This document shows, piece after piece, positions 1-10,468 of a DNA stretch of 64,000 nt (position 1 is its first letter; each line of letters opens with the position of its first letter). Position numbers and translations under genes: made by a program. Below the pieces are notes generated by a model, which made no database searches, was not told where the DNA came from, and saw only the letters and a program-made list of their open reading frames with translations. The stretch is from Vibrio sp. SCSIO 43136 (GTDB lineage: Bacteria; Pseudomonadota; Gammaproteobacteria; Enterobacterales; Vibrionaceae). Location of the stretch: contig NZ_CP071848.1 in assembly GCF_023716565.1 (NCBI RefSeq), positions 434,001 through 498,000 on the forward strand. Direction: 5' to 3'.

Positions 1-1
1 T

Positions 2-325
2 GCGGGAGATATTGGTCGTCATTTCCCCGACACCGATGACAAGTGGAAAGGGGCTGACAGCCGAGCTTTACTTAGAGATGTGTACCGCCGAGTGAAAGAG
101 GCGGGATACGTGATTGGCAATGTAGATGTGACCATTATGGCTCAAGCACCGAAAATGGCCCCACATATTCAAGCCATGTGCACAGCGATTGCAGAGGATC
201 TAGAAACGGATCTTGGTAACGTCAATGTAAAAGCAACCACCACCGAACGATTAGGTTTTACTGGACGCAAGGAAGGCATTGCCTGTGAAGCCGTTGCCCT
301 AATTATGAAAAGTGAATCCAAATGA
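2..325 (+). CDS. ispF: 2-C-methyl-D-erythritol 2,4-cyclodiphosphate synthase, C-terminal part
   Basis: Only the last 107 residues are inside the window; the frame is open from base 2, so the gene starts upstream. The enzyme forms the cyclic diphosphate intermediate of the MEP isoprenoid pathway in the cytoplasm. The visible part carries the [14 protein letters not shown] segment and the C-terminal [16 protein letters not shown] signature of IspF. Its TGA overlaps the truD start (ATGA), so the two are translationally coupled, as in the usual gammaproteobacterial ispD-ispF-truD-surE-pcm order. Confidence 0.95.
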   Translation, partial: AGDIGRHFPDTDDKWKGADSRALLRDVYRRVKEAGYVIGNVDVTIMAQAPKMAPHIQAMCTAIAEDLETDLGNVNVKATTTERLGFTGRKEGIACEAVALIMKSESK

Positions 326-1371
326 CAGACGTGTTAGCTCCTTTTGCCTATTTAAATGGCAAACCAACTTCTACCGCTAAGCTAAAGCTTCAGCCGCAAC
401 ATTTTGTGGTGCGAGAGCAGCTTGGTTATACCTTCAGTGGCGAGGGCGAGCATTTAATGCTGCGAATTCGAAAAACTGGTGAGAACACCAGTTTTGTCGC
501 TAATGAGTTAGCCAAAGCTTGTGGAGTAAAATCCAAAGACGTGAGTTGGGCGGGCCTAAAAGATCGTCACGCAGTGACTGAGCAGTGGTTGAGTGTGCAC
601 TTACCCGGTAAAGAGCAGCCTGACTTAAGCGCTTTTCTGGCTCAGTATCCTAGTATTGAGATTCTAGCCGTCGACCGTCATAACAAGAAATTGCGTCCAG
701 GCGATCTTACGGGCAATGAGTTTGAAGTAACGCTAGCGGAAGTTACCGAGCCGGAAGCTGTTTTGGCTAAGCTTGAGCAGATGGCGAAGTTTGGTGTTCC
801 TAACTATTTTGGTGCGCAACGCTTTGGTCGTGATGGCAACAACCTAGAAGAGGCTCGCCGTTGGGGACGTGAAAATGTGCGTACTCGTAACCAAAATAAG
901 CGTAGCTTGATGTTATCGACTGCTCGTTCTTGGATCTTTAACCGAGTGTTATCAGAGCGCATTGAACAAGGCTGTTTCCAAACCGTATTGTTAGGAGATT
1001 TGGTGCAGACAGGAAAAATGCTTGAAGAAGCCAGCGCTGACAATCTTGCCGAGCTACAAGCGCAAGTCGACAATGGTCAGGCGCAAATCACCGCCCCACT
1101 TGCTGGTGATAATGCTCTGCCGACCAAAGAAGTGGCTTTGGCATTGGAAAATCCACACTTGGAAGCCGAAGCGGACTTAATGGCGCTGATCCGTGGCAAC
1201 CGTATGCGTCACGAGCGCCGTGCGCTAGCGCTCAAACCGAGCGATCTTACTTGGCAACATCAAGGTGATAACATTACGCTTAAGTTTTCATTGCCAGCAG
1301 GCAATTTCGCCACTTCTTTGGTGCGAGAACTAGCTCAAGAGATCACTGTAGAAAGAAGCTACGATAATTAA
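322..1371 (+). CDS. truD: tRNA pseudouridine(13) synthase TruD
   Basis: 349 residues, the normal length for TruD, which makes pseudouridine at position 13 of tRNA-Glu. The GLKDRHA motif with the catalytic aspartate (Asp81) lies at residues 79-85, followed by the large TRUD insertion domain and a C-terminal half with the [12 protein letters not shown] motif. The start overlaps the ispF stop by 4 bp and surE begins 3 bp after its stop, so it sits inside one cotranscribed block. Confidence 0.96.
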   Translation: MTDVLAPFAYLNGKPTSTAKLKLQPQHFVVREQLGYTFSGEGEHLMLRIRKTGENTSFVANELAKACGVKSKDVSWAGLKDRHAVTEQWLSVHLPGKEQPDLSAFLAQYPSIEILAVDRHNKKLRPGDLTGNEFEVTLAEVTEPEAVLAKLEQMAKFGVPNYFGAQRFGRDGNNLEEARRWGRENVRTRNQNKRSLMLSTARSWIFNRVLSERIEQGCFQTVLLGDLVQTGKMLEEASADNLAELQAQVDNGQAQITAPLAGDNALPTKEVALALENPHLEAEADLMALIRGNRMRHERRALALKPSDLTWQHQGDNITLKFSLPAGNFATSLVRELAQEITVERSYDN

Positions 1372-1374
1372 GTC

Positions 1375-2133
1375 ATGACCAATAAGCCACTTAAAATCCT
1401 CATCAGTAATGACGATGGTGTTAATGCCCTAGGCATTGCACAGCTTGCCGAAGAGCTTAGTAAAATTGCTCAAGTAATAGTGGTCGCTCCTGACCGCAAC
1501 CGCTCAGGTGCATCAAATTCTTTGACCTTGGAACAGCCACTTCGAGTGACACAAGTGGGTGACCTGCGTTACTCGGTACAAGGGACTCCGACAGATTGTG
1601 TGCACTTTGCACTTAACGAATTGCTCAAAGATGACATGCCTGATTTAGTGTTATCTGGCATCAATCACGGCGCTAATTTGGGCGACGACGTGCTGTATTC
1701 CGGTACTGTCGCAGCGGCGATGGAAGGGCACTTTCTTGGTGTTCCCTCAATTGCTATCTCATTGGTTGGAAAAAATCACTTTGCGACGGCGGCAAAGATT
1801 GCTCGCCAGCTAGTTGAGCGTCATTTGGTTGAACCTATCCCGACCAACCGCCTGCTCAACGTCAATGTGCCTGATGTTGAGTATGATGCGCTCGTAGGTA
1901 CACAAGTGACACGCCTTGGTGCTCGTCACCATGCAGAAGATATGATCAAACAAGCGGACCCACGTGGTCATATTATCTACTGGCTCGGCCCTCCGGGTGC
2001 GGAGCAAGATGCTGGAGAGGGAACCGACTTCTTTGCCGTTGAGCACAGCTATGTGTCAGTCACTCCGCTGCAAGTGGATCTGACCGCTCACGAGTCATTA
2101 CCTAGAATGAAACAGTGGTTGGAAGGCAATTAA
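1375..2133 (+). CDS. surE: 5'/3'-nucleotidase SurE
   Basis: 252 residues. SurE is a divalent-metal nucleoside monophosphatase linked to stationary-phase survival. The N-terminal [11 protein letters not shown] segment contains the metal-binding Asp-Asp pair (residues 13-14), and [18 protein letters not shown] is the second active-site loop. Spacing to truD is 3 bp and the downstream pcm start lies 2 bp after the stop, which fits the conserved surE-pcm-nlpD-rpoS order. Confidence 0.96.
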   Translation: MTNKPLKILISNDDGVNALGIAQLAEELSKIAQVIVVAPDRNRSGASNSLTLEQPLRVTQVGDLRYSVQGTPTDCVHFALNELLKDDMPDLVLSGINHGANLGDDVLYSGTVAAAMEGHFLGVPSIAISLVGKNHFATAAKIARQLVERHLVEPIPTNRLLNVNVPDVEYDALVGTQVTRLGARHHAEDMIKQADPRGHIIYWLGPPGAEQDAGEGTDFFAVEHSYVSVTPLQVDLTAHESLPRMKQWLEGN

Positions 2134-2135
2134 CC

Positions 2136-2762
2136 ATGAGTCACCCTCAAGCGCATCGTTTGATTAGCTTTCTGCAAGCTAATGGCATTCAAGATAGCAA
2201 AGTGCTAGATGCTATTGCTGCTTTACCTCGTGAAAGCTTTGTTTCGGAAGCAATGCGCCATCAAGCCTATGACAACAATGCCTTGCCGATAGGTGCTGGG
2301 CAGACGATCTCACAGCCATATATTGTCGCTAGAATGACGCAGTTATTGGAACTTTCTCCCCAAAAGCGTGTATTAGAGATAGGAACGGGATCAGGCTACC
2401 AAACGGCCGTGCTAGCGCAATTGGTGGAACATGTGTACTCAGTGGAACGAATCAAGAGTTTGCAATGGGAAGCGAAGCGTCGTCTCAAACAGCTGGATAT
2501 CTACAATGTTTCGACCAAGCATGGTGATGGGTGGCAAGGCTGGGCATCAAAAGGACCTTATGATGCCATTATTGTTACCGCCGCCGCCGTGTCAGTGCCT
2601 CAAGCATTGCTGGAGCAACTCAACGATGGTGGAATATTGGTGATCCCGGTCGGAGACCACGAGCAAAGTTTGCTCAAAGTTCAGCGAAAAGGTGAACAAT
2701 ATCAGACGAGTGTGGTAGAAATGGTTAAATTTGTACCACTGGTTGCTGGTGAGTTGGCTTAA
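2136..2762 (+). CDS. pcm: Protein-L-isoaspartate O-methyltransferase
   Basis: 208 residues from the ATG at 2136. An in-frame GTG at 2115 would add 7 residues inside surE, but the ATG gives the length and N-terminus usual for the family. The enzyme uses S-adenosylmethionine to methylate isoaspartyl residues and so starts repair of aged proteins. The SAM-binding motif [16 protein letters not shown] lies near residues 79-94 and the GQTISQPY motif precedes it. The preceding gene surE and following nlpD-rpoS support the call. Confidence 0.95.
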   Translation: MSHPQAHRLISFLQANGIQDSKVLDAIAALPRESFVSEAMRHQAYDNNALPIGAGQTISQPYIVARMTQLLELSPQKRVLEIGTGSGYQTAVLAQLVEHVYSVERIKSLQWEAKRRLKQLDIYNVSTKHGDGWQGWASKGPYDAIIVTAAAVSVPQALLEQLNDGGILVIPVGDHEQSLLKVQRKGEQYQTSVVEMVKFVPLVAGELA

Positions 2763-2773
2763 AGGGATAGACG

Positions 2774-3736
2774 GTGCCAAGAAAGTCGTACACGTTTTTT
2801 GTTGCTCTAGGGTTATCTGGCCTGTTGGTTGGGTGTGCCGCCAATACCCCTGCGCCTGTCACGAGCTTAAGCAAAAGCTATGACAATGCAGGCAAAGGTA
2901 GCTACCAGGGCAGCTATTACGAAGTTCAAAAAGGCGACACTCTCTATTTCATCTCCTACCTGACGGGTAAAGATGTCAAACAGCTCATCTCCTATAATCG
3001 TCTCAAAGCCCCTTATACGATTTATCCAGGACAAAAAATCCGACTATGGAAACCTGCTTATGTTGCGCCTTCATTTAAGGACAAAGAGAGTGAGGTAGCC
3101 ACCAATACAGCAAAAGTCGCTGCTAGCACAACTGCGGTAGCGGCGGCAAGCTCATCTGCGGCTAGTCCAAAAGTTGAGACAGATTCGAGTAAAAATTCTA
3201 AAACGCCAGCAGCCCAGAGTACATCAGCGGTTGCTAAAGCTCAGCCAAAAAATCCCCAAAAAGTTTCGAAAAAGCCCCTTGATCAATCAAAATCAAAGGA
3301 GTATGTTGAATCTAAAAGTAAACAGGTTGTTAACAATAAACCTCAACCAAAACCTGTCAAAAACGACAAGATAAACAAATGGATATGGCCAACTAAAGGC
3401 CGTGTGATAAAAAGTTTCTCCGCAGGGGACCAAGGCAACAAGGGTATCGATATCGCTGGACAGCGTGGTCAATCCATTGTCTCCACTGCTAAGGGAACGG
3501 TCGTTTATTCTGGAAATGCGCTGCGCGGATATGGAAATCTGATCATTATTAAACACAATGACAATTACCTAAGTGCCTACGCTCATAATGAACGATTGCT
3601 TGTAAAGGAAGGACAAAGCGTTAAAGCGGGACAAAAAATTGCCACGATGGGAAGTTCGGGTGCTAACAAAGTCCAGCTCCACTTTGAAATTCGCTATCAA
3701 GGAAAGTCAGTGAATCCGAATCGCTACTTGCCTTAA
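2774..3736 (+). CDS. nlpD: NlpD family LysM/LytM lipoprotein, amidase activator
   Basis: 320 residues from a GTG start at 2774. A lipoprotein signal ends in the lipobox LVGC with Cys21. A LysM peptidoglycan-binding domain occupies about residues 48-91, then a low-complexity Ala/Ser/Lys linker (about 95-205), then a C-terminal LytM (peptidase M23) domain. The LytM domain reads GIDIAG where active enzymes have a zinc-binding His, so it is likely catalytically dead and works, like E. coli NlpD, as an activator of AmiC-type amidases during cell separation. In E. coli the main rpoS promoter lies inside nlpD; the same is likely here. Confidence 0.93.
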   Translation: MPRKSYTFFVALGLSGLLVGCAANTPAPVTSLSKSYDNAGKGSYQGSYYEVQKGDTLYFISYLTGKDVKQLISYNRLKAPYTIYPGQKIRLWKPAYVAPSFKDKESEVATNTAKVAASTTAVAAASSSAASPKVETDSSKNSKTPAAQSTSAVAKAQPKNPQKVSKKPLDQSKSKEYVESKSKQVVNNKPQPKPVKNDKINKWIWPTKGRVIKSFSAGDQGNKGIDIAGQRGQSIVSTAKGTVVYSGNALRGYGNLIIIKHNDNYLSAYAHNERLLVKEGQSVKAGQKIATMGSSGANKVQLHFEIRYQGKSVNPNRYLP

Positions 3737-3794
3737 CCACCGCAAACGACATTGGAAGTAGAAATGTCTTGCTAGCTCGCCAAGGGGAGGCACT

Positions 3795-4784
3795 ATGAGT
3801 ATCAGCAATGCAGTCACTAAAGTCGAAGAAGAGTTTGATTTAAATCTTGCGCAGCAAGAAAACTCAGACTTTGATCAACGAAGCAATCAAACGTCAGCCA
3901 AAGCATCAGAAACAAAAGAAGAGTTCGAAGTAACCTCAAAAAGTCTTGATGCGACTCAACTATATCTAGGTGAAATCGGTTTTTCTCCGCTACTTACTGC
4001 GGAAGAAGAAGTGCTTTATGCTCGTCGAGCGCTACGGGGAGATGAAGCAGCCCGCAAACGTATGATCGAAAGTAACTTACGTTTGGTGGTGAAAATTTCA
4101 CGCCGCTACAGCAACCGAGGTCTTGCTCTATTGGATCTGATCGAAGAGGGTAATCTAGGATTGATTCGTGCGGTAGAGAAGTTTGATCCTGAACGCGGTT
4201 TCCGGTTCTCAACCTACGCCACTTGGTGGATTCGCCAGACGATTGAACGTGCTTTGATGAATCAAACTCGTACGATTCGCCTTCCAATTCATGTCGTTAA
4301 AGAACTGAATATTTATCTGCGTACTGCTCGCGAATTGTCGCAAAAGCTTGATCACGAGCCAACGGCGGAAGAAATTGCTCACCAGCTTGATAAACCAGTC
4401 GAAGATGTTAGCAAAATGCTGCGTTTGAACGAGCGAATTAGCTCGGTGGATACACCCATTGGTGGAGAAAGCGACAAAGCCTTGCTTGATATCATTCCTG
4501 ATGTGAACAATTCAGATCCTGAAGTTTGCACCCAAGATGATGACATTAAACACTCTTTAATCAATTGGTTAGACGATCTTAATCCTAAGCAGAAAGAAGT
4601 TTTAGCACGCCGTTTTGGTCTGCTGGGTTATGAGCCGTCAACACTTGAAGAAGTTGGGCGTGAAATCAACCTAACTCGTGAACGTGTGCGTCAGATCCAA
4701 GTCGAAGGTTTACGCCGACTAAGAGAAATCTTAGTTAAACAAGGCCTGAACATGGAATCGCTTTTCAATGTTGAAGACGAATAA
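3795..4784 (+). CDS. rpoS: RNA polymerase sigma factor RpoS
   Basis: 329 residues, the standard size of the stationary-phase and general stress sigma factor. Visible parts: region 1.2 ([16 protein letters not shown]), region 2 with the -10 recognition and melting segment [14 protein letters not shown], region 3, and the region 4.2 helix-turn-helix with [19 protein letters not shown] near the C-terminus. A GGGGAGG ribosome-binding site precedes the ATG. In vibrios it controls starvation survival, motility and exoenzymes. A bidirectional terminator follows and mutS converges from the other side. Confidence 0.98.
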   Translation: MSISNAVTKVEEEFDLNLAQQENSDFDQRSNQTSAKASETKEEFEVTSKSLDATQLYLGEIGFSPLLTAEEEVLYARRALRGDEAARKRMIESNLRLVVKISRRYSNRGLALLDLIEEGNLGLIRAVEKFDPERGFRFSTYATWWIRQTIERALMNQTRTIRLPIHVVKELNIYLRTARELSQKLDHEPTAEEIAHQLDKPVEDVSKMLRLNERISSVDTPIGGESDKALLDIIPDVNNSDPEVCTQDDDIKHSLINWLDDLNPKQKEVLARRFGLLGYEPSTLEEVGREINLTRERVRQIQVEGLRRLREILVKQGLNMESLFNVEDE

Positions 4785-4801
4785 AACTAACAAGTCTTAA
4801 T

Positions 4802-4838
4802 AAAAAAATGGGCAGCTCAACGAGCTGCCCATTTTTTT
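4802..4838. terminator. Bidirectional rho-independent terminator between rpoS and mutS
   Basis: Perfect hairpin with ATGGGCAGCTC paired to GAGCTGCCCAT around a short AACG loop, flanked by an A-run on the left and a T-run on the right. It therefore ends transcripts of rpoS (plus) and mutS (minus). Confidence 0.93.
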
Positions 4839-7395
4839 ATACCATTTTCTTCAGTCGATAAAGCGCTTCAAGCGCTTGGCGAGGAGAAAGATCATCGGGA
4901 TCAATGTCTGCAAGCGCCAGTTCGACTTCACTCGGTTCAGGGATCAAACTCAGCTGATTAGCAATATCGACTTTGTTGGTTGTACTTGGTTCAGCTTGCC
5001 CCAGTTGTTCTAGCTGACTCAGTTTTTGGCGAGCATTTTTTATCACGGTTTTTGGCACACCAGCCAAACCTGCAACCGCAAGACCGTAAGATTTACTCGC
5101 CGCACCTTCTTGTACCGCATGCATGAAAGCAATGGAATCGCCGTGTTCAACTGCATCCAAGTGTACGTTTGCAAGGTGGGCAACCTGATTAGGTAGCTCG
5201 GTCAATTCAAAGTAGTGGGTGGCAAATAGCGTCATAGCGCCAATTTGGTTGGCTAGCCACTCTGCACTTGCCCATGCCAGCGATAGTCCGTCATAAGTGC
5301 TGGTGCCGCGGCCAATTTCATCCATCAATACTAGGCTGTTACGGGTGGCGTTGTGCAAGATGTTTGCAGTTTCTGTCATCTCGACCATAAAGGTTGAGCG
5401 CCCCGATGCGAGATCATCTGACGCACCGATTCGGGTGAAGATGCGATCGATTGAGCCAATGATGGCTGACTCAGCAGGAACAAAACAGCCAATGTGAGCC
5501 ATCAGGGCAATCAATGCGGTTTGGCGCATGTAGGTCGACTTACCACCCATGTTCGGCCCCGTAATGATCAACATTTGGCGCTGAGGATTCAATGAAATTG
5601 GGTTAGCAATAAATGGTTCATCCATTACTTGTTCGACGACTGGATGACGACCAGCTTGAATCGTGATACCTGCATCTTCGGTGAGTTGTGGGCGACAGTA
5701 ATCTAAGCTATCGGCACGCTCTGCAAGGTTTTGCAGAACATCTAACTGTGAAATTGCCGAGGCTAAGTTTTGCAGTTTTTCTAGGTGTGGTAGTAGCAAA
5801 TCAAATAGCTCTTCCCACAGTTTTTTCTCAACCGCGAGCGCCTTTGATTTTGAGTTAAGAACCTTATCTTCATGCTCTTTCAGCTCAGGAATAATGTAGC
5901 GCTCAGCATTTTTCAGTGTTTGGCGGCGAACGTAATGGGGTGGCACAAGGTTACTCTGACCACGGCTCACTTGAATGTAGAAGCCATGTACATTGTTGTA
6001 ACCCACTTTTAGGCTATCGATACCGTGGCGTTCACGTTCATCCGTTTCTAGGCGTTTTAGGTACTCGGTTGCACCATCAGCAAGTGCACGCCATTCATCT
6101 AGCTCGGCGTTGTAGCCTTCGGCAATCACACCACCGTCACGAATAACGACAGGTGGATTTTCCTTGATCGCTCGCTCCAGCAAGTCACACACCTCATCAA
6201 GTGGTGCAACAAACTCTCGTAACTTGCCAAGATACTGTTGTGAAACAGGTTCTAGCTCTTGGTGAAGTTCAGGCAATTGTTGCATGGCATGACGTAGGCG
6301 AGCCATATCACGAGGACGAGCCGAACGGATCGCAAGGCGTGCAAGAATACGCTCAATATCACCAATCTGTTTTAGAATTGGCAATAATCCTTCAAATAGT
6401 GCCAGCTCTTTAAGCTCTTCTATCGAATCAAGGCGTTGGTTCAGGGTATTAATGCAGCGCATTGGTTGATGAATCCAACGCTTAAGCATACGGCTACCCA
6501 TGGCCGTTGCGGTGTGATCCAATACTTCTGCCAAGGTATTATCAAAGCCACCTGACAGGTTTTGCGTTAGCTCTAGATTGCGTCGGGTCGCAGCATCAAG
6601 GATCACTGAGTGATCTTGTTGATCCAGCGTTAGCGAGCGGATATGCGGCAGCGCAGTACGTTGAGTATCTTTTACGTATTGGATCAGGCAGCCCGCAGCA
6701 CAGAGGCCAAGCTCTGCTTTTTCCACACCAAAACCTACAAGGTCTTTGGTGCCAAACTGTTGGTTAAGTTGCTGACGAGCTGTATCAATTTCAAACTCCC
6801 AAATCGGACGGCGGCGGTTACCGTTGCGATCAGCCATGATATGTACAGGTTCAAAATCTTCAGGAAACAGTAACTCACGAGGTGCAGTGCGCTGGAGCTC
6901 AGCTTGCATCGCTTCTTCGGTTTGCGGCTCGATAAGTTGGAAACGACCCGAAGTGACATCCAATGTGGCATAGCCAAACTTGCCGTTGTGATGGTAGATA
7001 GCGGCGATCAGGTTATCGACACGCTCAGACAACAGAGCCTCATCGGTGACTGTACCCGGCGTGACAATGCGAACCACTTTACGCTCTACAGGACCTTTAC
7101 TGGTAGCAGGATCGCCAACTTGCTCACAGATAGCGACTGACTCACCGAGCTGAACCAGCTTGGCTAGATAGCCTTCAACGGCATGAAATGGAACCCCCGC
7201 CATAGGGATGGGTTCACCTGCCGAAGAACCACGTTTAGTGAGTGAAATTTCAAGCAGTTGTGAAGCACGTTTTGCGTCATCGTAGAAGAGCTCATAGAAG
7301 TCACCCATACGATAGAACAACAAAATATCGGGATTCTCAGCTTTGAGCCTGAGGTATTGCTGCATCATGGGAGTGTGTTTGGTTTCTGTTTTCAC
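4837..7395 (-). CDS. mutS: DNA mismatch repair protein MutS
   Basis: 852 residues, almost identical in length to E. coli MutS. The N-terminal mismatch-binding motif GDFYELF (Phe33, Glu35) is intact. The C-terminal ABC-type ATPase has Walker [10 protein letters not shown] (about residues 611-619), signature and Walker B ([13 protein letters not shown]). MutS recognises mismatches and small loops and recruits MutL. It is convergent with rpoS and sits, as in many gammaproteobacteria, in the rpoS-mutS-recA neighbourhood. Confidence 0.98.
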   Translation of the reverse strand: MKTETKHTPMMQQYLRLKAENPDILLFYRMGDFYELFYDDAKRASQLLEISLTKRGSSAGEPIPMAGVPFHAVEGYLAKLVQLGESVAICEQVGDPATSKGPVERKVVRIVTPGTVTDEALLSERVDNLIAAIYHHNGKFGYATLDVTSGRFQLIEPQTEEAMQAELQRTAPRELLFPEDFEPVHIMADRNGNRRRPIWEFEIDTARQQLNQQFGTKDLVGFGVEKAELGLCAAGCLIQYVKDTQRTALPHIRSLTLDQQDHSVILDAATRRNLELTQNLSGGFDNTLAEVLDHTATAMGSRMLKRWIHQPMRCINTLNQRLDSIEELKELALFEGLLPILKQIGDIERILARLAIRSARPRDMARLRHAMQQLPELHQELEPVSQQYLGKLREFVAPLDEVCDLLERAIKENPPVVIRDGGVIAEGYNAELDEWRALADGATEYLKRLETDERERHGIDSLKVGYNNVHGFYIQVSRGQSNLVPPHYVRRQTLKNAERYIIPELKEHEDKVLNSKSKALAVEKKLWEELFDLLLPHLEKLQNLASAISQLDVLQNLAERADSLDYCRPQLTEDAGITIQAGRHPVVEQVMDEPFIANPISLNPQRQMLIITGPNMGGKSTYMRQTALIALMAHIGCFVPAESAIIGSIDRIFTRIGASDDLASGRSTFMVEMTETANILHNATRNSLVLMDEIGRGTSTYDGLSLAWASAEWLANQIGAMTLFATHYFELTELPNQVAHLANVHLDAVEHGDSIAFMHAVQEGAASKSYGLAVAGLAGVPKTVIKNARQKLSQLEQLGQAEPSTTNKVDIANQLSLIPEPSEVELALADIDPDDLSPRQALEALYRLKKMV

Positions 7396-7663
7396 GCAGT
7401 CGCTTTCTGTCTGATCGAATTAGGAGCTAAGGATACGTGATTCCGAATTGGTCGAAAAGGGACAAGCAAGTTTTTATCCATCCATGGTAACAACAGATAG
7501 TGAGTGTTTAGTCATTAGGATTTAACCTAAGTTATTGATTGAATTATCTATTTATTTTGTTGGTGCATTAAGGGATATGCGTCACAAATCATATTATAGA
7601 AATTGGACGGACAAATAATACTCAGTAATGTGGCTAAATATTACTCAATTGATTTGCTAGGGA

Positions 7664-8302
7664 GTGAGCACTGAAATCATGGAGCTCGGTACTTTTTTGT
7701 CATTAATGACTGGTTTTCCCGTTGCGGTATTCTTTTTTCCCTTTGCCTTGTGTCTGCTTATTCTGATGCTTGATCTGGTGTTCAATTTTGTTGATGGATT
7801 ACTGCCAGACTTAGATCTTTTTGATTTTGATGACGTTCCCGGCGCTGGGCTTATTTTGCCACCAGTGCTAACAAAAGTGCCATTGATGCTGGCACTGACC
7901 ACCAGTTTCTTTCTCGCCACAGTCGCTATGTTTTATTCACAGCAAGTGTTTACTCACCTGCTCGCTGACTCACTACAGTTGCCTGTCACAATTTTGTCTA
8001 TCCCATTGGTGGCTTATATCTCACTTTGGGGGGCGTCATGGCTTTTATGCCCACTGATCCCGCTGTTTGAAAAAAATCGTAGTTCGGCACGCATCGAATT
8101 TATTGGTATGCGAGGTCGAGTACATAGCAATCAGATCACCGCCACTTCGGGTGAAGTGATGGTGTTACATGATGGTCGAGAGATCTTGCTCGACGCAATG
8201 GCTTATGCGTCAGAGACCATGGATCACGGCGATAGTGTGATTATTCTTGATAAAGATCAGGAATCTAAGCGCTACATCATTAAAAAAAGTAAATCTAAAT
8301 AA
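7664..8302 (+). CDS. OB-fold/NfeD-like integral membrane protein (YqiJ-like)
   Basis: 212 residues from GTG 7664; an ATG at 7679 giving 207 residues is an equal candidate because the AGGGAG at 7659-7664 lies too close to the GTG and 14 nt from the ATG. The N-terminal two thirds contain three hydrophobic segments (about residues 10-40, 70-90 and 105-130). The C-terminal about 65 residues (FIGMRGRVHSN...) look like a small beta-barrel OB/NfeD-type domain. This is the arrangement of E. coli YqiJ, which is encoded next to the flotillin YqiK, and here a flotillin follows 18 bp later. NfeD-like proteins are thought to partner flotillins in membrane microdomains. Biochemical role unknown. Confidence 0.75.
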   Translation: MSTEIMELGTFLSLMTGFPVAVFFFPFALCLLILMLDLVFNFVDGLLPDLDLFDFDDVPGAGLILPPVLTKVPLMLALTTSFFLATVAMFYSQQVFTHLLADSLQLPVTILSIPLVAYISLWGASWLLCPLIPLFEKNRSSARIEFIGMRGRVHSNQITATSGEVMVLHDGREILLDAMAYASETMDHGDSVIILDKDQESKRYIIKKSKSK

Positions 8303-8320
8303 AACGATTAGGAGTTGGCA

Positions 8321-10408
8321 ATGGAGATTTCTCCAAGTGTAATTTTTTTAGCAACAGGCGTAGGTGTCGCACTGTTGTTTATGATCTTTTTAACCTCTCG
8401 TTATAAAAAAGTTCGTGGTGAGGGTGAGGCCCTGATCATCAACGGTATGGATCGTACTCGAGCCTCGTTAACTGGTGCATTTGTTTGGCCTGTGATCAAC
8501 CGTTATGAGTATATGGACATCACTCGTAAGAAGATCTCGGTCACTCGAAGTGGTCGTAAAGATCAAGAGGGTGAGGAATACGAAGGCTTGCACTGTAGCG
8601 ACAATATCCGTGCCGACCTTAAGGTGGACTTCTACATCGGTGTGAACCATGAAGAAGAAGACATCATACGAGTCGCCAAATTGTTTACCACAGCGGGAGC
8701 ATCAGATGGCGAAAAGCTTAAAGATCACTTTCAACCTAAGTTTTCCGAAGCTCTAAAAACTGCGGTAAAGCAGTTTGAATTTGAAGAACTTTTGACCAAC
8801 CGCCGCACATTTCGTGACGCCGTTGTACAAGTGATTGGTTCCGAGATGGATGGCTTTAAGATCTATGACGTTGTTATCGATAAAGTGGATCAGACGGCTT
8901 TAGATGCTCACAACCCTGATAACATTCTTGATGTTGAAGGCATCCGTAAGATCTCTTCTATTACCGCCGTAAAGAATACCGAAACCAATGCTATTCGTCA
9001 GGATGAGCGCACCACCATCAAGAAGAAAAATGTTGAAGCGGAAGCGAATCGCCTGCAGTTGGATAAGCAAGAGAAAGAGAGCGAAGCGCGCACTCGGCGT
9101 GAAATTGAGATCATTCAAGCACAAGAAGATGCTCTAACGGCTGAGAAGCAGCAAGAGTTTCAGCGTGTTGCTGAAATGGCCAAGCTTGAAACCGAAGAAG
9201 AACTATCCAAAAAGCGTGAAAGTGTGCAGATGGAAGTTGAGATGACGCGGATCGCTAACCAGCGTCAGGTGGCGATTCAAGAAGAGGAGCTTAATCGAGC
9301 CATCGAGACCGAGAAGGTAAGAACCGCAGCGGAAGTGGCGGATAAAGAGATGCAAAAAGACACCTCAATTGAAGAGTCGATGAAGTCGGTGGCAGAGATG
9401 CGTTCTCAGCGCGTTGAGATTGAACGTAAGATCGCCAAGGAAGAGGAAGAGACTGAGAACTTACGTGTTGCTGAAAAAGTGAACCGTCAGAAGCGTGTGA
9501 CCTTGGTTGAGGCAGAAGCCATTGCTGAAGCTGCGCAGCTTGAGTTGCTTGTTGCGGCGAAAGCTGAGAAGGAAGCGGCGCGTGAGAAGTCGGAGCGTCT
9601 ATTGATCGAAAATGATGCCGAGTTGAAGATCAAGACCCGCCAAGCAGAAAACGAGTTGGCAGTGAAGACTCGTGAAGCTGAAGCTGAGCAGGTGGTGCAA
9701 GAGAAGAAAGCCGAAGCGAGTTACTTTAGCCAAGAGCGTCAAGCTGCAGGTAAAGAGCGTATGGCACAGGCGGAAAAAGAGCAGATCAGTGCTACAGGTC
9801 TTGCTGAGGTTGAAGTTGAGCGTGAGCGCGCAACAGCCATCCGTGAAACTGGTGAAGCAGAAGCCTTTACTCTGCAAGCCGCTGGTGAAGCAGAAGCGCA
9901 GGCATTGCGTGCTAAAGGTTTGGCGGAAGCCGAAGCGCAAAGTGCTCGCTTTAGTGCTGCACAGCAATACGATGATCAAACCCGTGAGCACGATAAGTGG
10001 GTGATGCAGCTGCAACAAGAGAAAGACCTTGAGATTGCTCGAATTGAAGCTCAGAAAGCTGTGGTGGGTGAGAATGCTAAAGCATTGGCGGAGGCGCTAT
10101 CTTCTGCAGACATCAAGCTGTTTGGCGGCGAGGGCATGGAGCAGTTGCGTCGTACTATCCTAGATGCGGCTGCGGTTGATACTAAGTTTTCAGAGTCTAA
10201 GGTACTGAACCCATTGGTGTCTGAATATATCGATGGTGAGCGTAGCCTGCCAAAAGATATCAAAGATATCCTAGAAAATACTGAATTGAAGAGTAGTGAT
10301 CTAAGCAATGTTGCCCTAGCGAGTCTGCTTAACTCACAAGGTGGTGCCGCAGAGTTATTGAAGAAGATCCAGTCTTCACTTAGCTCTGTATCTGAAACCA
10401 AAGCTTAA
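8321..10408 (+). CDS. Flotillin family protein (YqiK/FloT-like)
   Basis: 695 residues from the ATG at 8321, which has AGGAG six bases upstream; a TTG two codons earlier is less likely. One N-terminal transmembrane segment (about residues 7-25) is followed by a band-7/PHB domain (about 30-210) and then a very long Glu/Ala/Lys-rich coiled coil (about 210-590) with EAEA repeats, ending in a small C-terminal flotillin tail. Flotillins scaffold membrane microdomains in the inner membrane. E. coli YqiK is 553 residues, so the coiled coil here is longer. It follows the YqiJ-like gene and precedes the AAA+ and TelA genes, with which it probably forms one operon. The substrate or stimulus is not known. 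Confidence 0.9.
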   Translation: MEISPSVIFLATGVGVALLFMIFLTSRYKKVRGEGEALIINGMDRTRASLTGAFVWPVINRYEYMDITRKKISVTRSGRKDQEGEEYEGLHCSDNIRADLKVDFYIGVNHEEEDIIRVAKLFTTAGASDGEKLKDHFQPKFSEALKTAVKQFEFEELLTNRRTFRDAVVQVIGSEMDGFKIYDVVIDKVDQTALDAHNPDNILDVEGIRKISSITAVKNTETNAIRQDERTTIKKKNVEAEANRLQLDKQEKESEARTRREIEIIQAQEDALTAEKQQEFQRVAEMAKLETEEELSKKRESVQMEVEMTRIANQRQVAIQEEELNRAIETEKVRTAAEVADKEMQKDTSIEESMKSVAEMRSQRVEIERKIAKEEEETENLRVAEKVNRQKRVTLVEAEAIAEAAQLELLVAAKAEKEAAREKSERLLIENDAELKIKTRQAENELAVKTREAEAEQVVQEKKAEASYFSQERQAAGKERMAQAEKEQISATGLAEVEVERERATAIRETGEAEAFTLQAAGEAEAQALRAKGLAEAEAQSARFSAAQQYDDQTREHDKWVMQLQQEKDLEIARIEAQKAVVGENAKALAEALSSADIKLFGGEGMEQLRRTILDAAAVDTKFSESKVLNPLVSEYIDGERSLPKDIKDILENTELKSSDLSNVALASLLNSQGGAAELLKKIQSSLSSVSETKA

Positions 10409-10429
10409 CTCAACCTCTCCACTCATAAC

Positions 10430-10453
10430 GCCCTATACCGCAAGGTATGGGGC
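10430..10453 (+). other. Intercistronic hairpin with GCAA tetraloop
   Basis: GCCCTATACC pairs with GGTATGGGGC over 10 positions (one G-T pair) and closes on GCAA, a GNRA loop. It is followed only by TTCT, so it is at best a weak terminator. It lies between the flotillin stop and the ATPase start and could protect or attenuate the message. Confidence 0.6.
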
Positions 10454-10468
10454 TTCTAGGTATCTATC

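Noticed and set aside
7396..7663. Promoter for the flotillin cassette
   Set aside because: A pair TTAAGG/TATTAT (7569 and 7592, 17 bp apart) was noticed, but the -35 match is too weak to list as a feature.
9599..10018. 139-codon minus-strand frame inside the flotillin gene
   Set aside because: The repeated EAEA codons of the coiled coil remove stops on the other strand; the Cys/Leu/Phe-rich product has no family features.
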